A stretch of 47,049 nucleotides of DNA from DASYSL01 sp036003365 (lineage in GTDB: Bacteria; Eisenbacteria; RBG-16-71-46; DASYSL01): positions 1-47,049 of the forward strand of contig DASYSL010000087.1 in NCBI GenBank assembly GCA_036003365.1, written 5' to 3'. Numbering within the stretch: position 1 is the first letter of the stretch; every line of letters begins with the position of its first letter. Both the position numbers and the translations under genes were made by a program. Shown here in pieces: positions 7,263 to 14,438 of the stretch. The notes under the pieces were generated by a model. That model was not told where the DNA came from and searched no databases. It was given only the letters and a program-made list of their open reading frames with translations.

Positions 7263-8444
7263 ATGCCCGCGCGCGCCAGAGCCCAGGACAAAGCTGCCGA
7301 AGATGAGCGGCACCTGCGCGAGGCGCTGGCGCTCGCGGAACGGGGCCGGGGCACGACGCATCCCAATCCCAAGGTGGGTGCGGTCGTCGTGAGCCGGGAC
7401 CGCGTCGTGGGTCGCGGCTGGCATCGGCGCGCCGGCGGCCCGCACGCCGAGGTCGAAGCGCTGCGCGAGGCGGGGACAGCGGCGCGCGGCGCCACGCTCT
7501 ACGTGACGCTCGAGCCCTGCAACCATTTCGGACGCACGCCGCCGTGCGTGGACACAGTGGTCGAATCGGGCATCCGGCGCGTCGTGGTCGGGGTCACCGA
7601 TCCCAATCCGCGCGTGAGCGGCAAAGGCGTGCGCGCGCTGCGCCAGAAGGGTGTCGTCACCGAGGTCGGGCTCCTGGCGCGCGAGGCCAAGGCCCTCAAC
7701 GCCGGCTACTTCAAGTTTCACGCGCGCGGCTTGCCGTGGGTGACCTTGAAGCTGGCGGCGAGTCTCGACGGCAAGCTCGCGCCCCGGTCGCGTCGCGGCT
7801 GGCTCACCGGGAGCGCGGCGGTACGCGCGGCGCACGCGCTGCGCGCCGGACACGACGCGGTGGTGGTGGGAGCCGACACCGTGCGCGTCGACGATCCCGA
7901 GCTCACGGTGCGTGCCGCCCCCGGCGACGATCCGCTGCGCGTCGTGGTCAGTGCTTCGCTCGATCTTCCGCTGCGCGCGCGTCTGTTTCGCGCGCCCCTC
8001 GCCGCGGGAACCGTGGTGGCCACGGTGGCGCCGGTGGCCCGGCGTGGGGCGTGGGAGAAAAGGCGGCGCGCGCTCGAGGAGTGTGGCGTGCGCGTGTGGA
8101 CGGCCCCGGGACGCAGCACCCGCGTGCCGCTCGAGCCGCTCTTCGCGTGGCTCGCGGGGCAGGGCGCGCACGACGTGCTCGTCGAGGGCGGCGGACGCCT
8201 CGCCGGGAGCCTGCTCGCCGAGCGGCTCGCCGACGACGTGAAGCTCTTCACCGCGCCGCTGGTTCTCGGCGCGGGCGTGGATTGGGCGGAAGGCGTAGCG
8301 TTCGAGACCGGCTCGGCGCCCAGGCTCACCGAAGTCACGATCGCGCCCATGGGTCGCGATTGGCTGGTCAGCGGGAGGGTTCACTACGGTGTTCACCGGG
8401 ATCGTCGAGGAGGTCGGCCGCGTCACCGACGTCGCCGCGCGTGA
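7263..8444 (+). CDS. ribD: Bifunctional riboflavin biosynthesis deaminase/reductase RibD
   Basis: The 393-aa product deaminates the pyrimidine made by GTP cyclohydrolase II, then reduces its ribose side chain with NADPH. The N-terminal deaminase has the zinc motif H61-A-E63 and C86/C95 (PCNHFGRTPPC). The C-terminal reductase has LKLAASLDGKLA, GADTVRVDDPELT and LVEGGG. ATG 7263 is preferred over the in-frame GTG at 7227, because family members begin shortly before the deaminase helix and AAGAGG lies just upstream. It is the first gene after the FMN riboswitch. The 3' end runs 56 nt into ribE in another frame, giving an Arg-rich tail after the usual end (VSGRVHY), an unusually long overlap for this operon. 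Confidence 0.96.
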   Translation: MPARARAQDKAAEDERHLREALALAERGRGTTHPNPKVGAVVVSRDRVVGRGWHRRAGGPHAEVEALREAGTAARGATLYVTLEPCNHFGRTPPCVDTVVESGIRRVVVGVTDPNPRVSGKGVRALRQKGVVTEVGLLAREAKALNAGYFKFHARGLPWVTLKLAASLDGKLAPRSRRGWLTGSAAVRAAHALRAGHDAVVVGADTVRVDDPELTVRAAPGDDPLRVVVSASLDLPLRARLFRAPLAAGTVVATVAPVARRGAWEKRRRALEECGVRVWTAPGRSTRVPLEPLFAWLAGQGAHDVLVEGGGRLAGSLLAERLADDVKLFTAPLVLGAGVDWAEGVAFETGSAPRLTEVTIAPMGRDWLVSGRVHYGVHRDRRGGRPRHRRRRA

Positions 8445-9000
8445 AGGCCTGGTGCGTTTGCGCGTCGCCTCGGATTCGGTGCGCGCGCGCTTGGGCTTGG
8501 GCGCGAGTGTGGCGGTCGACGGCTGCTGTCAGACGGTGACCGCGCTCGACGACGGGAGCTTCACGGTCGAAGTCATGCCGGTGACGCGCGAGCGCACGAC
8601 GCTGGGAACGCTCGCGCCCGGCACGCCGGTGAATCTCGAAGCGCCCCTGCGCGCCGGCGATCCTCTGGGCGGGCACATCGTGCTCGGCCATGTCGACGGC
8701 GTCGGAGAGGTGGTGTCGGTGCGCGCGCACGAAGCTGACCACCGCGTGCGCGTGCGCGTGCCCGCCGACCTCGCGCGCTATTGCGCGGCGCGCGGCTCGG
8801 TGGCGGTGGACGGCGTGAGCCTCACGGTGGCCGAGGCGCACGATGACGGCTTCACCGTGGCGCTCATTCCGACGACGCTGGCGCAAACCGTGGCCGGTTC
8901 GTATGCGGCGGGCCGAAAGGTGAACGTGGAAGTGGACGTGGTGGCTCGCTATCTGGAGCGGCTCCGGGGCGTGCCGGGAAGGACCGAGAAATGGCAGTGA
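8389..9000 (+). CDS. ribE: Riboflavin synthase, alpha subunit
   Basis: The 203-aa product makes riboflavin by dismutation of two 6,7-dimethyl-8-ribityllumazine molecules. It has the two lumazine-binding repeats of the family: residues 1-~97 starting with the hallmark MFTGIVEEVG, and ~98-195 starting at GGHIVLGHVDG. The GTG at 8389 gives the invariant MFTGI start and has GGGAGGG about 10 nt upstream. It overlaps the ribD end by 56 nt and the ribBA start by 10 nt. The length is normal for the family. Confidence 0.96.
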   Translation: MFTGIVEEVGRVTDVAAREGLVRLRVASDSVRARLGLGASVAVDGCCQTVTALDDGSFTVEVMPVTRERTTLGTLAPGTPVNLEAPLRAGDPLGGHIVLGHVDGVGEVVSVRAHEADHRVRVRVPADLARYCAARGSVAVDGVSLTVAEAHDDGFTVALIPTTLAQTVAGSYAAGRKVNVEVDVVARYLERLRGVPGRTEKWQ

Positions 9001-10325
9001 AGAAAGCGCAGCGAAAGACGCGAGGCCGGAGTGGTGTCCAGGCCGCCAGTACCAAAGGCGCCGAGCTTGCCGCCGACCGCGCCGTCGAGCGCGCGGTGAG
9101 CGAGATCAAGCAGGGCGGCATGGTGATCGTGGTCGACGACGAGCACCGCGAGAACGAGGGCGACCTCATCATGGCGGCCGAGAAGGCGACGCCCGAGGCG
9201 GTGAACTTCATGGTCACGCACGGCCGTGGACTCCTGTGCGTGCCGCTCGACGAGGACGCTGCCGACCGCCTCGATCTCTTGCCCATGTCGGCGCAGAACA
9301 CCGCCCTCCACGGCACCTCGTTCACCGTCTCGGTGGATGCCATCCGGGGCACGACCACCGGCATCTCGGCCGCCGACCGCGCGGCCACGGTGCGCCGCCT
9401 CGCCGACCCGCGCGCCCTCGCCTCGGACTTCGCTCGTCCCGGCCACGTGTTCCCGCTGCGTGGCGAGGGCGGTGGCGTGCTGCGCCGCGCCGGCCACACC
9501 GAGGCGACGCTGGATCTGGTGAAGATGGCGGGCCTACGGCCCGCCGGTCTGCTCTGCGAGATCATGGACGCCGACGGCTCGATGATGCGCATGCCGGCGC
9601 TCACGCGTTTCGCCAAGCGCCACGGCCTGCCCGTGATCACCGTGCGCGATCTCATTGCCTACCGGCGCCGCCGCGAGAAGCTCGTGCGCCGGCTGGTGAA
9701 GACCACGCTGCCCACGCCCGAGGGCCGCTTCGACCTCTACGTCTACGAAGGCCTGGTCGACGGCGACCATCATGTCGCTCTGACCATGGGCGACGTCGCC
9801 TCGCCGGCCCCGGTCCTGGTGCGCGTGCACTCGCAGTGCCTCACGGGCGATGTCTTCGGCTCCGAGCGCTGCGACTGCGGCGAGCAGATGCGGGCCGCGC
9901 TGCGCGCTATCGCCGCCGCCGGGCGCGGCGTCTTCCTTTATATGAGGCAGGAGGGACGCGGCATCGGGCTGGCCAACAAGATTCGCGCCTACGCGCTGCA
10001 GGATGAGGGCCTCGACACCGTGGAGGCCAACTTGAAGCTCGGGTTCCCGGCCGATCTCCGCGACTACGGCATCGGCGCGCAGATCCTCTGCGACCTGGGG
10101 GTGCGCGAGATCCTTCTGCTCACCAACAATCCCCGAAAGGTCGTGGGGCTGGAGGCTTACGGGCTCTCGATCGTGCGCCGCGTGCCCATCGAGATGCCGG
10201 CCCGGGCGGCCAATCGAAATTATCTCGTGACCAAACGGGACAAGCTGGGCCATCTTCTCGACCTGCCCGAGGCCCAAGGCCCGAGGCGCAACGGACGCTC
10301 GCTCGCGGGCGAGGAGAAGTCGTGA
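8991..10325 (+). CDS. ribBA: RibBA: 3,4-dihydroxy-2-butanone-4-phosphate synthase / GTP cyclohydrolase II
   Basis: The 444-aa fusion supplies both riboflavin precursors. The RibB half has DDEHRENEGDLI (residues 49-60), HGRGLLCVPL, GTTTGIS, HVFPL and GHTEATLDL. The RibA half, from ~240, has GDVFGSERCDCG with the zinc ligands C283, C294 and C296, then YMRQEGRGIGLANK (318-331) and NNPRK, the catalytic signatures of GTP cyclohydrolase II. Both active sites look intact. ATG 8991 has GGAAGGA 7 nt upstream. A Lys/Arg-rich N-terminal extension of ~30 residues precedes the RibB fold. The gene overlaps ribE by 10 nt and ribH by 4 nt (GTGA). Confidence 0.97.
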   Translation: MAVKKAQRKTRGRSGVQAASTKGAELAADRAVERAVSEIKQGGMVIVVDDEHRENEGDLIMAAEKATPEAVNFMVTHGRGLLCVPLDEDAADRLDLLPMSAQNTALHGTSFTVSVDAIRGTTTGISAADRAATVRRLADPRALASDFARPGHVFPLRGEGGGVLRRAGHTEATLDLVKMAGLRPAGLLCEIMDADGSMMRMPALTRFAKRHGLPVITVRDLIAYRRRREKLVRRLVKTTLPTPEGRFDLYVYEGLVDGDHHVALTMGDVASPAPVLVRVHSQCLTGDVFGSERCDCGEQMRAALRAIAAAGRGVFLYMRQEGRGIGLANKIRAYALQDEGLDTVEANLKLGFPADLRDYGIGAQILCDLGVREILLLTNNPRKVVGLEAYGLSIVRRVPIEMPARAANRNYLVTKRDKLGHLLDLPEAQGPRRNGRSLAGEEKS

Positions 10326-10846
10326 GCCCAGCCGTCCGCCGCCCGGCCGTGCGCGCCAAGCAGCCGCCGCCCGCCCGGGGATCGGCGGCCGGGCTCTCTC
10401 TCGTCGTGGTGGCGAGCCGCTTCAACGGCGCCTTCGTCGAGCCTTTGATCGAGGGCGCGCTCACGGCACTCGAGGACCTGGGGCTCGCGCGCGCGCAGGT
10501 GCGCGTGGTGCGCGTGCCGGGGGCGTTCGAGCTGCCGCTCGTGGCGCGCGAGGTGGCGCGCCGCTTTCGCCCCGACGGTGTGATCGCCCTGGGTGCGGTG
10601 ATTCGCGGCGAGACGCCGCACTTCGATTTCGTGGCTGGAGAGACGGCACGAGGACTCATGCAGGCTTCGCTCGACACCGGCATTCCCATGACCTTCGGCG
10701 TGGTGACGGCCAACGACACGGCGCAGGCCGAGGCGCGCACGCGCCCGCCGCTCGACCGCGGCGCCGAGGCGGCGCGCGCCTGTGCCGAGACGGCGCGCAC
10801 GCTCGCCGAGATCCGCGGGTCCTCGCGCCCTGGACGCCGGCGATGA
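10322..10846 (+). CDS. ribH: 6,7-dimethyl-8-ribityllumazine synthase
   Basis: The 174-aa product condenses the RibD and RibB products into lumazine, the substrate of RibE. Signatures are VVASRFN, VPGAFELPL, LGAVIRGETPHFDF (with the catalytic His of this loop) and FGVVTANDTAQAEAR. The last block departs slightly from the usual GVLT...EQA.eR, and the following NKG motif reads DRG, a small divergence at the phosphate-binding end. About 20 extra Pro/Arg/Ala residues precede the fold. The GTG start overlaps the ribBA stop, and the stop overlaps nusB (ATGA), so the set is translationally coupled. The protein normally assembles as a 60-mer or pentamer. Confidence 0.95.
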   Translation: MSPAVRRPAVRAKQPPPARGSAAGLSLVVVASRFNGAFVEPLIEGALTALEDLGLARAQVRVVRVPGAFELPLVAREVARRFRPDGVIALGAVIRGETPHFDFVAGETARGLMQASLDTGIPMTFGVVTANDTAQAEARTRPPLDRGAEAARACAETARTLAEIRGSSRPGRRR

Positions 10847-11307
10847 GCGAGACCGGTCCGCGCCGCCACGCCCGCGAGATGCTCCTGCGCGTGCTCTATC
10901 AGTCCGAGGTCAACGGCGATGCCTTGGACGTCTCGTGGCGCGAAGTGGCCGACGAGGAGCGGCTGCCGTCGGAGACGCAGGCGTATGCGCAGGATCTGTG
11001 CTCGGTGCTCGCCGACCGCTTGAACGAAGTCGACGCCGTCGTGCGCCGCCACCTCGAGCACTGGTCGCTCGAGCGCCTGGGCGCCACCGACCGCGGCGTG
11101 CTGCGCCTGGCCACGGCCGAGCTCTTGGCCATGCGCGGCACGCCGGCGCGCGTCGTGCTCGACGAAGCGGTGGAGATCGCGCGGCGCTACGGGCGCGACG
11201 AATCGGGCGATTTCGTCAACGGCGTGCTCGACCGTGTGGCGCGCGAGCTCCGGCCGGGCGAGCTGGAGTCGGAAGCGCGCGTGCGCGAAGGGAGGGTGGG
11301 CGGGTGA
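10843..11307 (+). CDS. nusB: Transcription antitermination factor NusB
   Basis: The 154-aa all-helical product has the NusB landmarks: RRHAREMLLRVLYQSE at the N-terminus (arginine-rich boxA RNA-binding helix), LERLGATDRGVLRLATAELL in the middle and PARVVLDEAVEIARRYGRDESGDFVNGVLD near the end. NusB binds boxA RNA with NusE (S10) to prevent premature termination in rRNA operons. ribH-nusB is a widely conserved gene pair. The start ATG overlaps the ribH stop by 4 nt, and the stop overlaps the phosphoesterase start by 4 nt. Confidence 0.96.
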   Translation: MSETGPRRHAREMLLRVLYQSEVNGDALDVSWREVADEERLPSETQAYAQDLCSVLADRLNEVDAVVRRHLEHWSLERLGATDRGVLRLATAELLAMRGTPARVVLDEAVEIARRYGRDESGDFVNGVLDRVARELRPGELESEARVREGRVGG

Positions 11308-12029
11308 TCGTGGCCGTGGTGAGCGACATCCACTCCAACCTCGAAGCTCTCGAGGCGGTGCTGGCCGACGCCGAGAAGCAGGGCTCCTCGAAGCTCTGGT
11401 GCCTGGGCGACGTGGTGGGCTACGGCGCCGACCCCAATCCGGTGTGCGACCGGCTGCGCGCCGAGGCGCACGCCGCCGTGGCCGGAAATCACGACTGGGC
11501 GGCGAGCGGCAAGATGACGCTCGGCTATTTCAATGCCGCAGCGGCGGCGGCGGCCGAATGGACCACCGGACAGCTCTCGCCTGCGAGCAAGGAGTGGCTC
11601 GCATCCTTGCCGCTCGAGCACGTCGAGGACGGCGTGCGCCTGGTGCACGGCTCGCCCTCGGAGCCCGAGGCGTGGCAGTACGTGCTCTCGGTGGCCGAGG
11701 CCGAAGGCGAGCTGTCCGCGTTTCCCGAGAGCGTGTGCCTGATCGGGCACTCGCATTTCCCCGGCGCCTTCGAGGGCGACGGCACGCGCGTGCGCTACTC
11801 GCGCACCGATCGCGTGCGGCTCCTGCCTTCCTATCGCTATCTGGTGAACGTGGGCTCGGTGGGGCAGCCGCGCGACGGCGATCCACGCGCCTGCTATCTG
11901 CTCCTCGACACGGAAAAGCAGGAGATCGTCCACCGCCGCGTGCCCTACGACATCGCCGCCGCGCAGCGGAAGATCCTGGGCGCCGGCCTGCCGCCTTTCT
12001 TGGCCACGCGCCTGGCGCAGGGGGCGTAA
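11304..12029 (+). CDS. Calcineurin-like metallophosphoesterase (YfcE/DUF2437-type)
   Basis: The 241-aa product has the full metal-binding series of the calcineurin-like superfamily: SDIHSN (D8, H10), GDVVGYG (D36), GNHDW (N62, H63), VHGSP and GHSHF. Members of this short YfcE-like group are cytoplasmic phosphodiesterases active on small model diesters; the natural substrate is unknown. GTG 11304 overlaps the nusB stop (GTGA) and has GGAGGG upstream. It is the last gene of the riboflavin operon, with hairpin-forming repeats 17 nt after its stop. There is no evident link to riboflavin synthesis beyond co-transcription. Confidence 0.92.
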   Translation: MIVAVVSDIHSNLEALEAVLADAEKQGSSKLWCLGDVVGYGADPNPVCDRLRAEAHAAVAGNHDWAASGKMTLGYFNAAAAAAAEWTTGQLSPASKEWLASLPLEHVEDGVRLVHGSPSEPEAWQYVLSVAEAEGELSAFPESVCLIGHSHFPGAFEGDGTRVRYSRTDRVRLLPSYRYLVNVGSVGQPRDGDPRACYLLLDTEKQEIVHRRVPYDIAAAQRKILGAGLPPFLATRLAQGA

Positions 12030-12045
12030 GGCCGGCGGGGAAGAA

Positions 12046-12171
12046 AAGTGGGTCCATCGCTCTTTGGACCCACTTCGTCGTTTCAAAACGGGGGATTGGG
12101 TCCGCCGGCACTTGGACCCACTTTGTCGTTTCAAAACGGTGAAATGGGTCCGCCGGCCCTTGGACCCACTC
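12046..12171. repeat. 48-bp tandem repeat, ~2.6 copies, each carrying an identical-stem hairpin
   Basis: TGGGTCC and GGACCCA recur as a pair at 12049-12055/12066-12072, 12097-12103/12114-12120 and 12145-12151/12162-12168. The period is exactly 48 bp and each pair encloses a 10-nt loop. The first stem extends to 10 bp (AAGTGGGTCC with GGACCCACTT). The linkers share GTCGTTTCAAAACGG. The stems are conserved while loop and linker bases vary. No T tract follows, so a classical terminator is not seen, but serial hairpins just after an operon may still stop or stabilise transcripts. Confidence 0.9.
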
Positions 12172-12189
12172 GCATGCGCCGGCGCATGC
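12172..12189. repeat. 18-bp perfect palindrome
   Basis: GCATGCGCC is followed directly by its reverse complement GGCGCATGC. It starts right after the hairpin repeats and may be an extra cruciform element or a dimeric protein-binding site. Confidence 0.85.
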
Positions 12190-12253
12190 TATGACGCTCC
12201 AGTGGCCACGCGATTGACTAGGGGACCCAAGGATCTGGTCACCGCGTCCGAGA

Positions 12254-12291
12254 TGGACCACTCACTCGCCCGCGGGCGAGTGAGTGGTCCA
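12254..12291. repeat. 38-bp perfect palindrome
   Basis: The 19 bases from 12254 (beginning TGGACCACTCACTCG) are followed with no spacer by their exact reverse complement, ending at 12291. There are no mismatches. As RNA it would fold on either strand into a long GC-rich hairpin, and as DNA it could be a cruciform or a dimer-binding operator. It lies 77 bp upstream of the -35 box of the glycan operon. No T tract follows on either strand. Confidence 0.93.
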
Positions 12292-12367
12292 CCTGCGCCC
12301 ACTTGAGCGCCCCCCAGGAACCGCCAGCCCCGACTCGTGTAAGGTAGAGACGGAAGGCCGCCTCCGA

Positions 12368-12396
12368 TTGACGCAGCTTCGCTTCCCACTTATCTT
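12368..12396 (+). promoter_or_regulatory. Sigma70-like promoter of the glycan operon
   Basis: TTGACG (12368-12373), a 17-bp spacer and TATCTT (12391-12396) match the consensus at 5/6 and 4/6 positions with ideal spacing. The predicted transcription start (~12402-12404) is only about 6 nt before the ATG at 12409, where no ribosome binding site is visible, so the first gene may be translated from a nearly leaderless mRNA. Confidence 0.6.
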
Positions 12397-12408
12397 TACG
12401 AATTCCTG

Positions 12409-13221
12409 ATGAGTACCGCGCGCGAATCCACCAAAGAGCATTGGCAGCGCTTCTGGTCTGACGGCCGGCAGCTCGAGGACGTGTATTCGAACGGTGACCG
12501 GCTCCTGGCCGTGGCCACCGCGGCACGCGACCTCCAAGGCTGCCGCACGCTCGAAGTGGGGGCCGGCACCGGCCGCGATACGCTGGCGCTGATCGAGCGC
12601 GGCGCCACCGGCTACGTCGTCGACTACACCTTCGAAGCGCTCGGCCTCACGCGCAAGGCCGCCCTGGCGGCGGGACGCACCGTGAACCTGGTGTGCGCCG
12701 ACGCCCGCGCCCTGCCTTTCCGCGACGACTCCTTCGGCCTCGTGTTCCATCAGGGCCTGCTCGAGCACTTCCGCGAGCCCGAGCCCATCCTGTCCGAGAA
12801 CCGCCGCGTGCTCGGCAAGGACGGCGTGCTCATCGTCGACGTGCCGCAGCGCTATCACGCCTGGACCGTGCTCAAGAAGATCCTCATCGCGCTCGACAAG
12901 TGGTTCGCCGGCTGGGAAACGCAGTTCAGCCCGCGCGAGCTGGAGAAGCTGGTCGAAGCCGAGTCGCTCGAGGTGCGCCGCACCTACGGCGAGTGGATGG
13001 TGCCGAGCCTAGGCTATCGGGCCACGCGCGTCCTGCTCGCCAAGGCGGGCCTCAAGATCTTGCCCATGTATCCGCGCGGACCCGAGTGGTGGAACCGCGG
13101 CTGGGACGCGTGGCGCGCCTGGCTCGGACGCCGGCGCTGGGCGCTCTACACGTGTTTCGTCATCGGCGTGGTGGCCGTCAAGCGGCAGGCGGAGAAGTCG
13201 AGGATCCGGGGCGCGGCGTGA
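12409..13221 (+). CDS. SAM-dependent class I methyltransferase (Methyltransf_11 type)
   Basis: The 270-aa product has the SAM-binding motif LEVGAGTGRDT (residues ~46-56), an acidic motif II region (GYVVDYT) and the post-I motif CADARALPFRDDSFGLVFHQGLLEH, as in small-molecule and sugar methyltransferases. The C-terminal third is Trp/Arg-rich (PEWWNRGWDAWRAWLGRRRW) and may contact membrane or lipid-linked substrate. It is first in a 21-gene co-directional run for surface glycan synthesis, so methylation of a sugar or polyprenol-linked glycan is likely. No Shine-Dalgarno sequence precedes the ATG. The next gene overlaps by 4 nt. The substrate cannot be inferred. Confidence 0.88.
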   Translation: MSTARESTKEHWQRFWSDGRQLEDVYSNGDRLLAVATAARDLQGCRTLEVGAGTGRDTLALIERGATGYVVDYTFEALGLTRKAALAAGRTVNLVCADARALPFRDDSFGLVFHQGLLEHFREPEPILSENRRVLGKDGVLIVDVPQRYHAWTVLKKILIALDKWFAGWETQFSPRELEKLVEAESLEVRRTYGEWMVPSLGYRATRVLLAKAGLKILPMYPRGPEWWNRGWDAWRAWLGRRRWALYTCFVIGVVAVKRQAEKSRIRGAA

Positions 13222-14438
13222 ACGTCCTCGCGCTCAACTGGAGAGATGCGCGCCATCCCGAAGCCGGCGGCGCCGAGGTTCATCTCTACGAGATCCTGGC
13301 GCGCTGGGTGAAGCGCGGCGCCACGGTCACCGTGGTGGCCAGCGGCTTTCCCGGCGCCGCGCCCGAGGACGAGCAGAACGGCATGCGCATCCTCCGGCGC
13401 GGCTCGTGGTGGAACGGCAACTGGGCGGCCGCCCAGTGCGTGAAGCAAGAGCTCGCCGGCGAGCCTTTCGATCTCGTGGTCGAAGATCTCAACAAGCTGC
13501 CGTACTTCTCGCCGCTCTACGCCAAAGCACCCGTGCTGACCATCGTGCCCCATCTCTTCGGCACCACCGCGTTCGCCGAGGCCTCGTGGCCGGTGGCCGC
13601 GGCGGTGTGGGCGCACGAGCGGCTCATTCCGGCCATCTACCGCGACAGCCCCTTCCTCGCCATCTCGGAGAGCACGCGCCAGGATCTCGTGGCGCGCGGC
13701 ATCGCGCGCGAGCGCATTTCCGTCAGCGTGTGCGGGCTCGATCACGAGCGCTACCGGCCGGGCGGCGAGAAGACCGCGCATCCGTCGGTTCTCTACGTCG
13801 GACGCTTGCGCCGCTACAAGGGCGTGGACGCGCTGCTCGACGCCTTCGTGCGCGTGCGCGAGCGGCTGCCCGAAGCGCGCCTCACCGTGCTCGGCGACGG
13901 TCCGCATCGCACGACCCTCGAGCGCCGCGCCGCCGCACTCCAACTCGGCGACAACGTGACCTTCACCGGCTTCGTGCCGTCGGCCGAGAAGGTGCAGAAG
14001 CTCCAGTCGGCGTGGGTGAGCGCATTGCCCTCGCCCAAGGAAGGCTGGGGACTCACGGTGGTGGAATCGAACGCCTGCGGCACGCCGGTGGTGGCGAGCC
14101 GCTCGCCCGGACTCGTCGACTCGGTGCGTGACGGCGAGTCCGGCATTCTCGTGCCGCACGGCGATGCCACCGCACTCGCCGACGCGATTCTGTCCGTGTT
14201 GACCCGAGAGGAACTGCGCCAGCGCCTGAGCCGGGGGGGACTCGCCTGGGCGCAGCGGTTCACTTGGGAGCGCTGCGCCGACGAGGCCTGGGAAGTCGCC
14301 AGGGCCGCGATCGCGCGGGCTCCGCTTCCCGACTTCGCGCCCGGCGGCGCCGTCGACCTGGGCGCGTCCCGGTCGCTCGACGCGCTACCGGAATCCTCCT
14401 CCCATGAGGGCCCGAGAGCCCGACCGAGGTCCGCTTGA
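13218..14438 (+). CDS. Glycosyltransferase family 4 (GT-B fold)
   Basis: The 406-aa product starts at a GTG overlapping the methyltransferase stop. It has the GT4 features: an N-terminal GGAEVHLYEI loop (residues ~17-26), ISESTRQDL, VLYVGRLRRYKGVDALL at the start of the donor-binding domain and the EX7E-type segment PSPKEGWGLTVVESNA, followed by CGTPVVAS. Retaining enzymes of this group transfer hexoses from nucleotide sugars to lipid-linked glycans at the inner face of the membrane. About 30 unconserved residues extend the C-terminus, where the following TTG start overlaps by 4 nt. The sugar specificity is unknown. Confidence 0.93.
   Translation: MNVLALNWRDARHPEAGGAEVHLYEILARWVKRGATVTVVASGFPGAAPEDEQNGMRILRRGSWWNGNWAAAQCVKQELAGEPFDLVVEDLNKLPYFSPLYAKAPVLTIVPHLFGTTAFAEASWPVAAAVWAHERLIPAIYRDSPFLAISESTRQDLVARGIARERISVSVCGLDHERYRPGGEKTAHPSVLYVGRLRRYKGVDALLDAFVRVRERLPEARLTVLGDGPHRTTLERRAAALQLGDNVTFTGFVPSAEKVQKLQSAWVSALPSPKEGWGLTVVESNACGTPVVASRSPGLVDSVRDGESGILVPHGDATALADAILSVLTREELRQRLSRGGLAWAQRFTWERCADEAWEVARAAIARAPLPDFAPGGAVDLGASRSLDALPESSSHEGPRARPRSA

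Larger units (their letters stand above)
12030..12408. other. Non-coding junction between the riboflavin and glycan operons (379 bp)
   Basis: I see no gene here. The stretch holds, in order, a 48-bp-period hairpin repeat (12046-12171), an 18-bp palindrome (12172-12189), a 38-bp perfect palindrome (12254-12291) and a promoter (12368-12396). Short apparent reading frames across the repeats are products of the repetition. It probably ends transcription of the riboflavin operon and starts that of the glycan operon. Confidence 0.7.

Noticed and set aside
12046..12171. CRISPR array
   Set aside because: The units are adjacent near-copies with no unique spacers, only about 2.6 units, and no cas gene in the window.
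12064..12306. Short + frame across the hairpin repeats, with repeating RRFKT/CRFKT peptides
   Set aside because: The peptide repetition follows from the 48-bp DNA repeat, which is a multiple of 3; there is no ribosome binding site and the palindromic stems explain the conservation.
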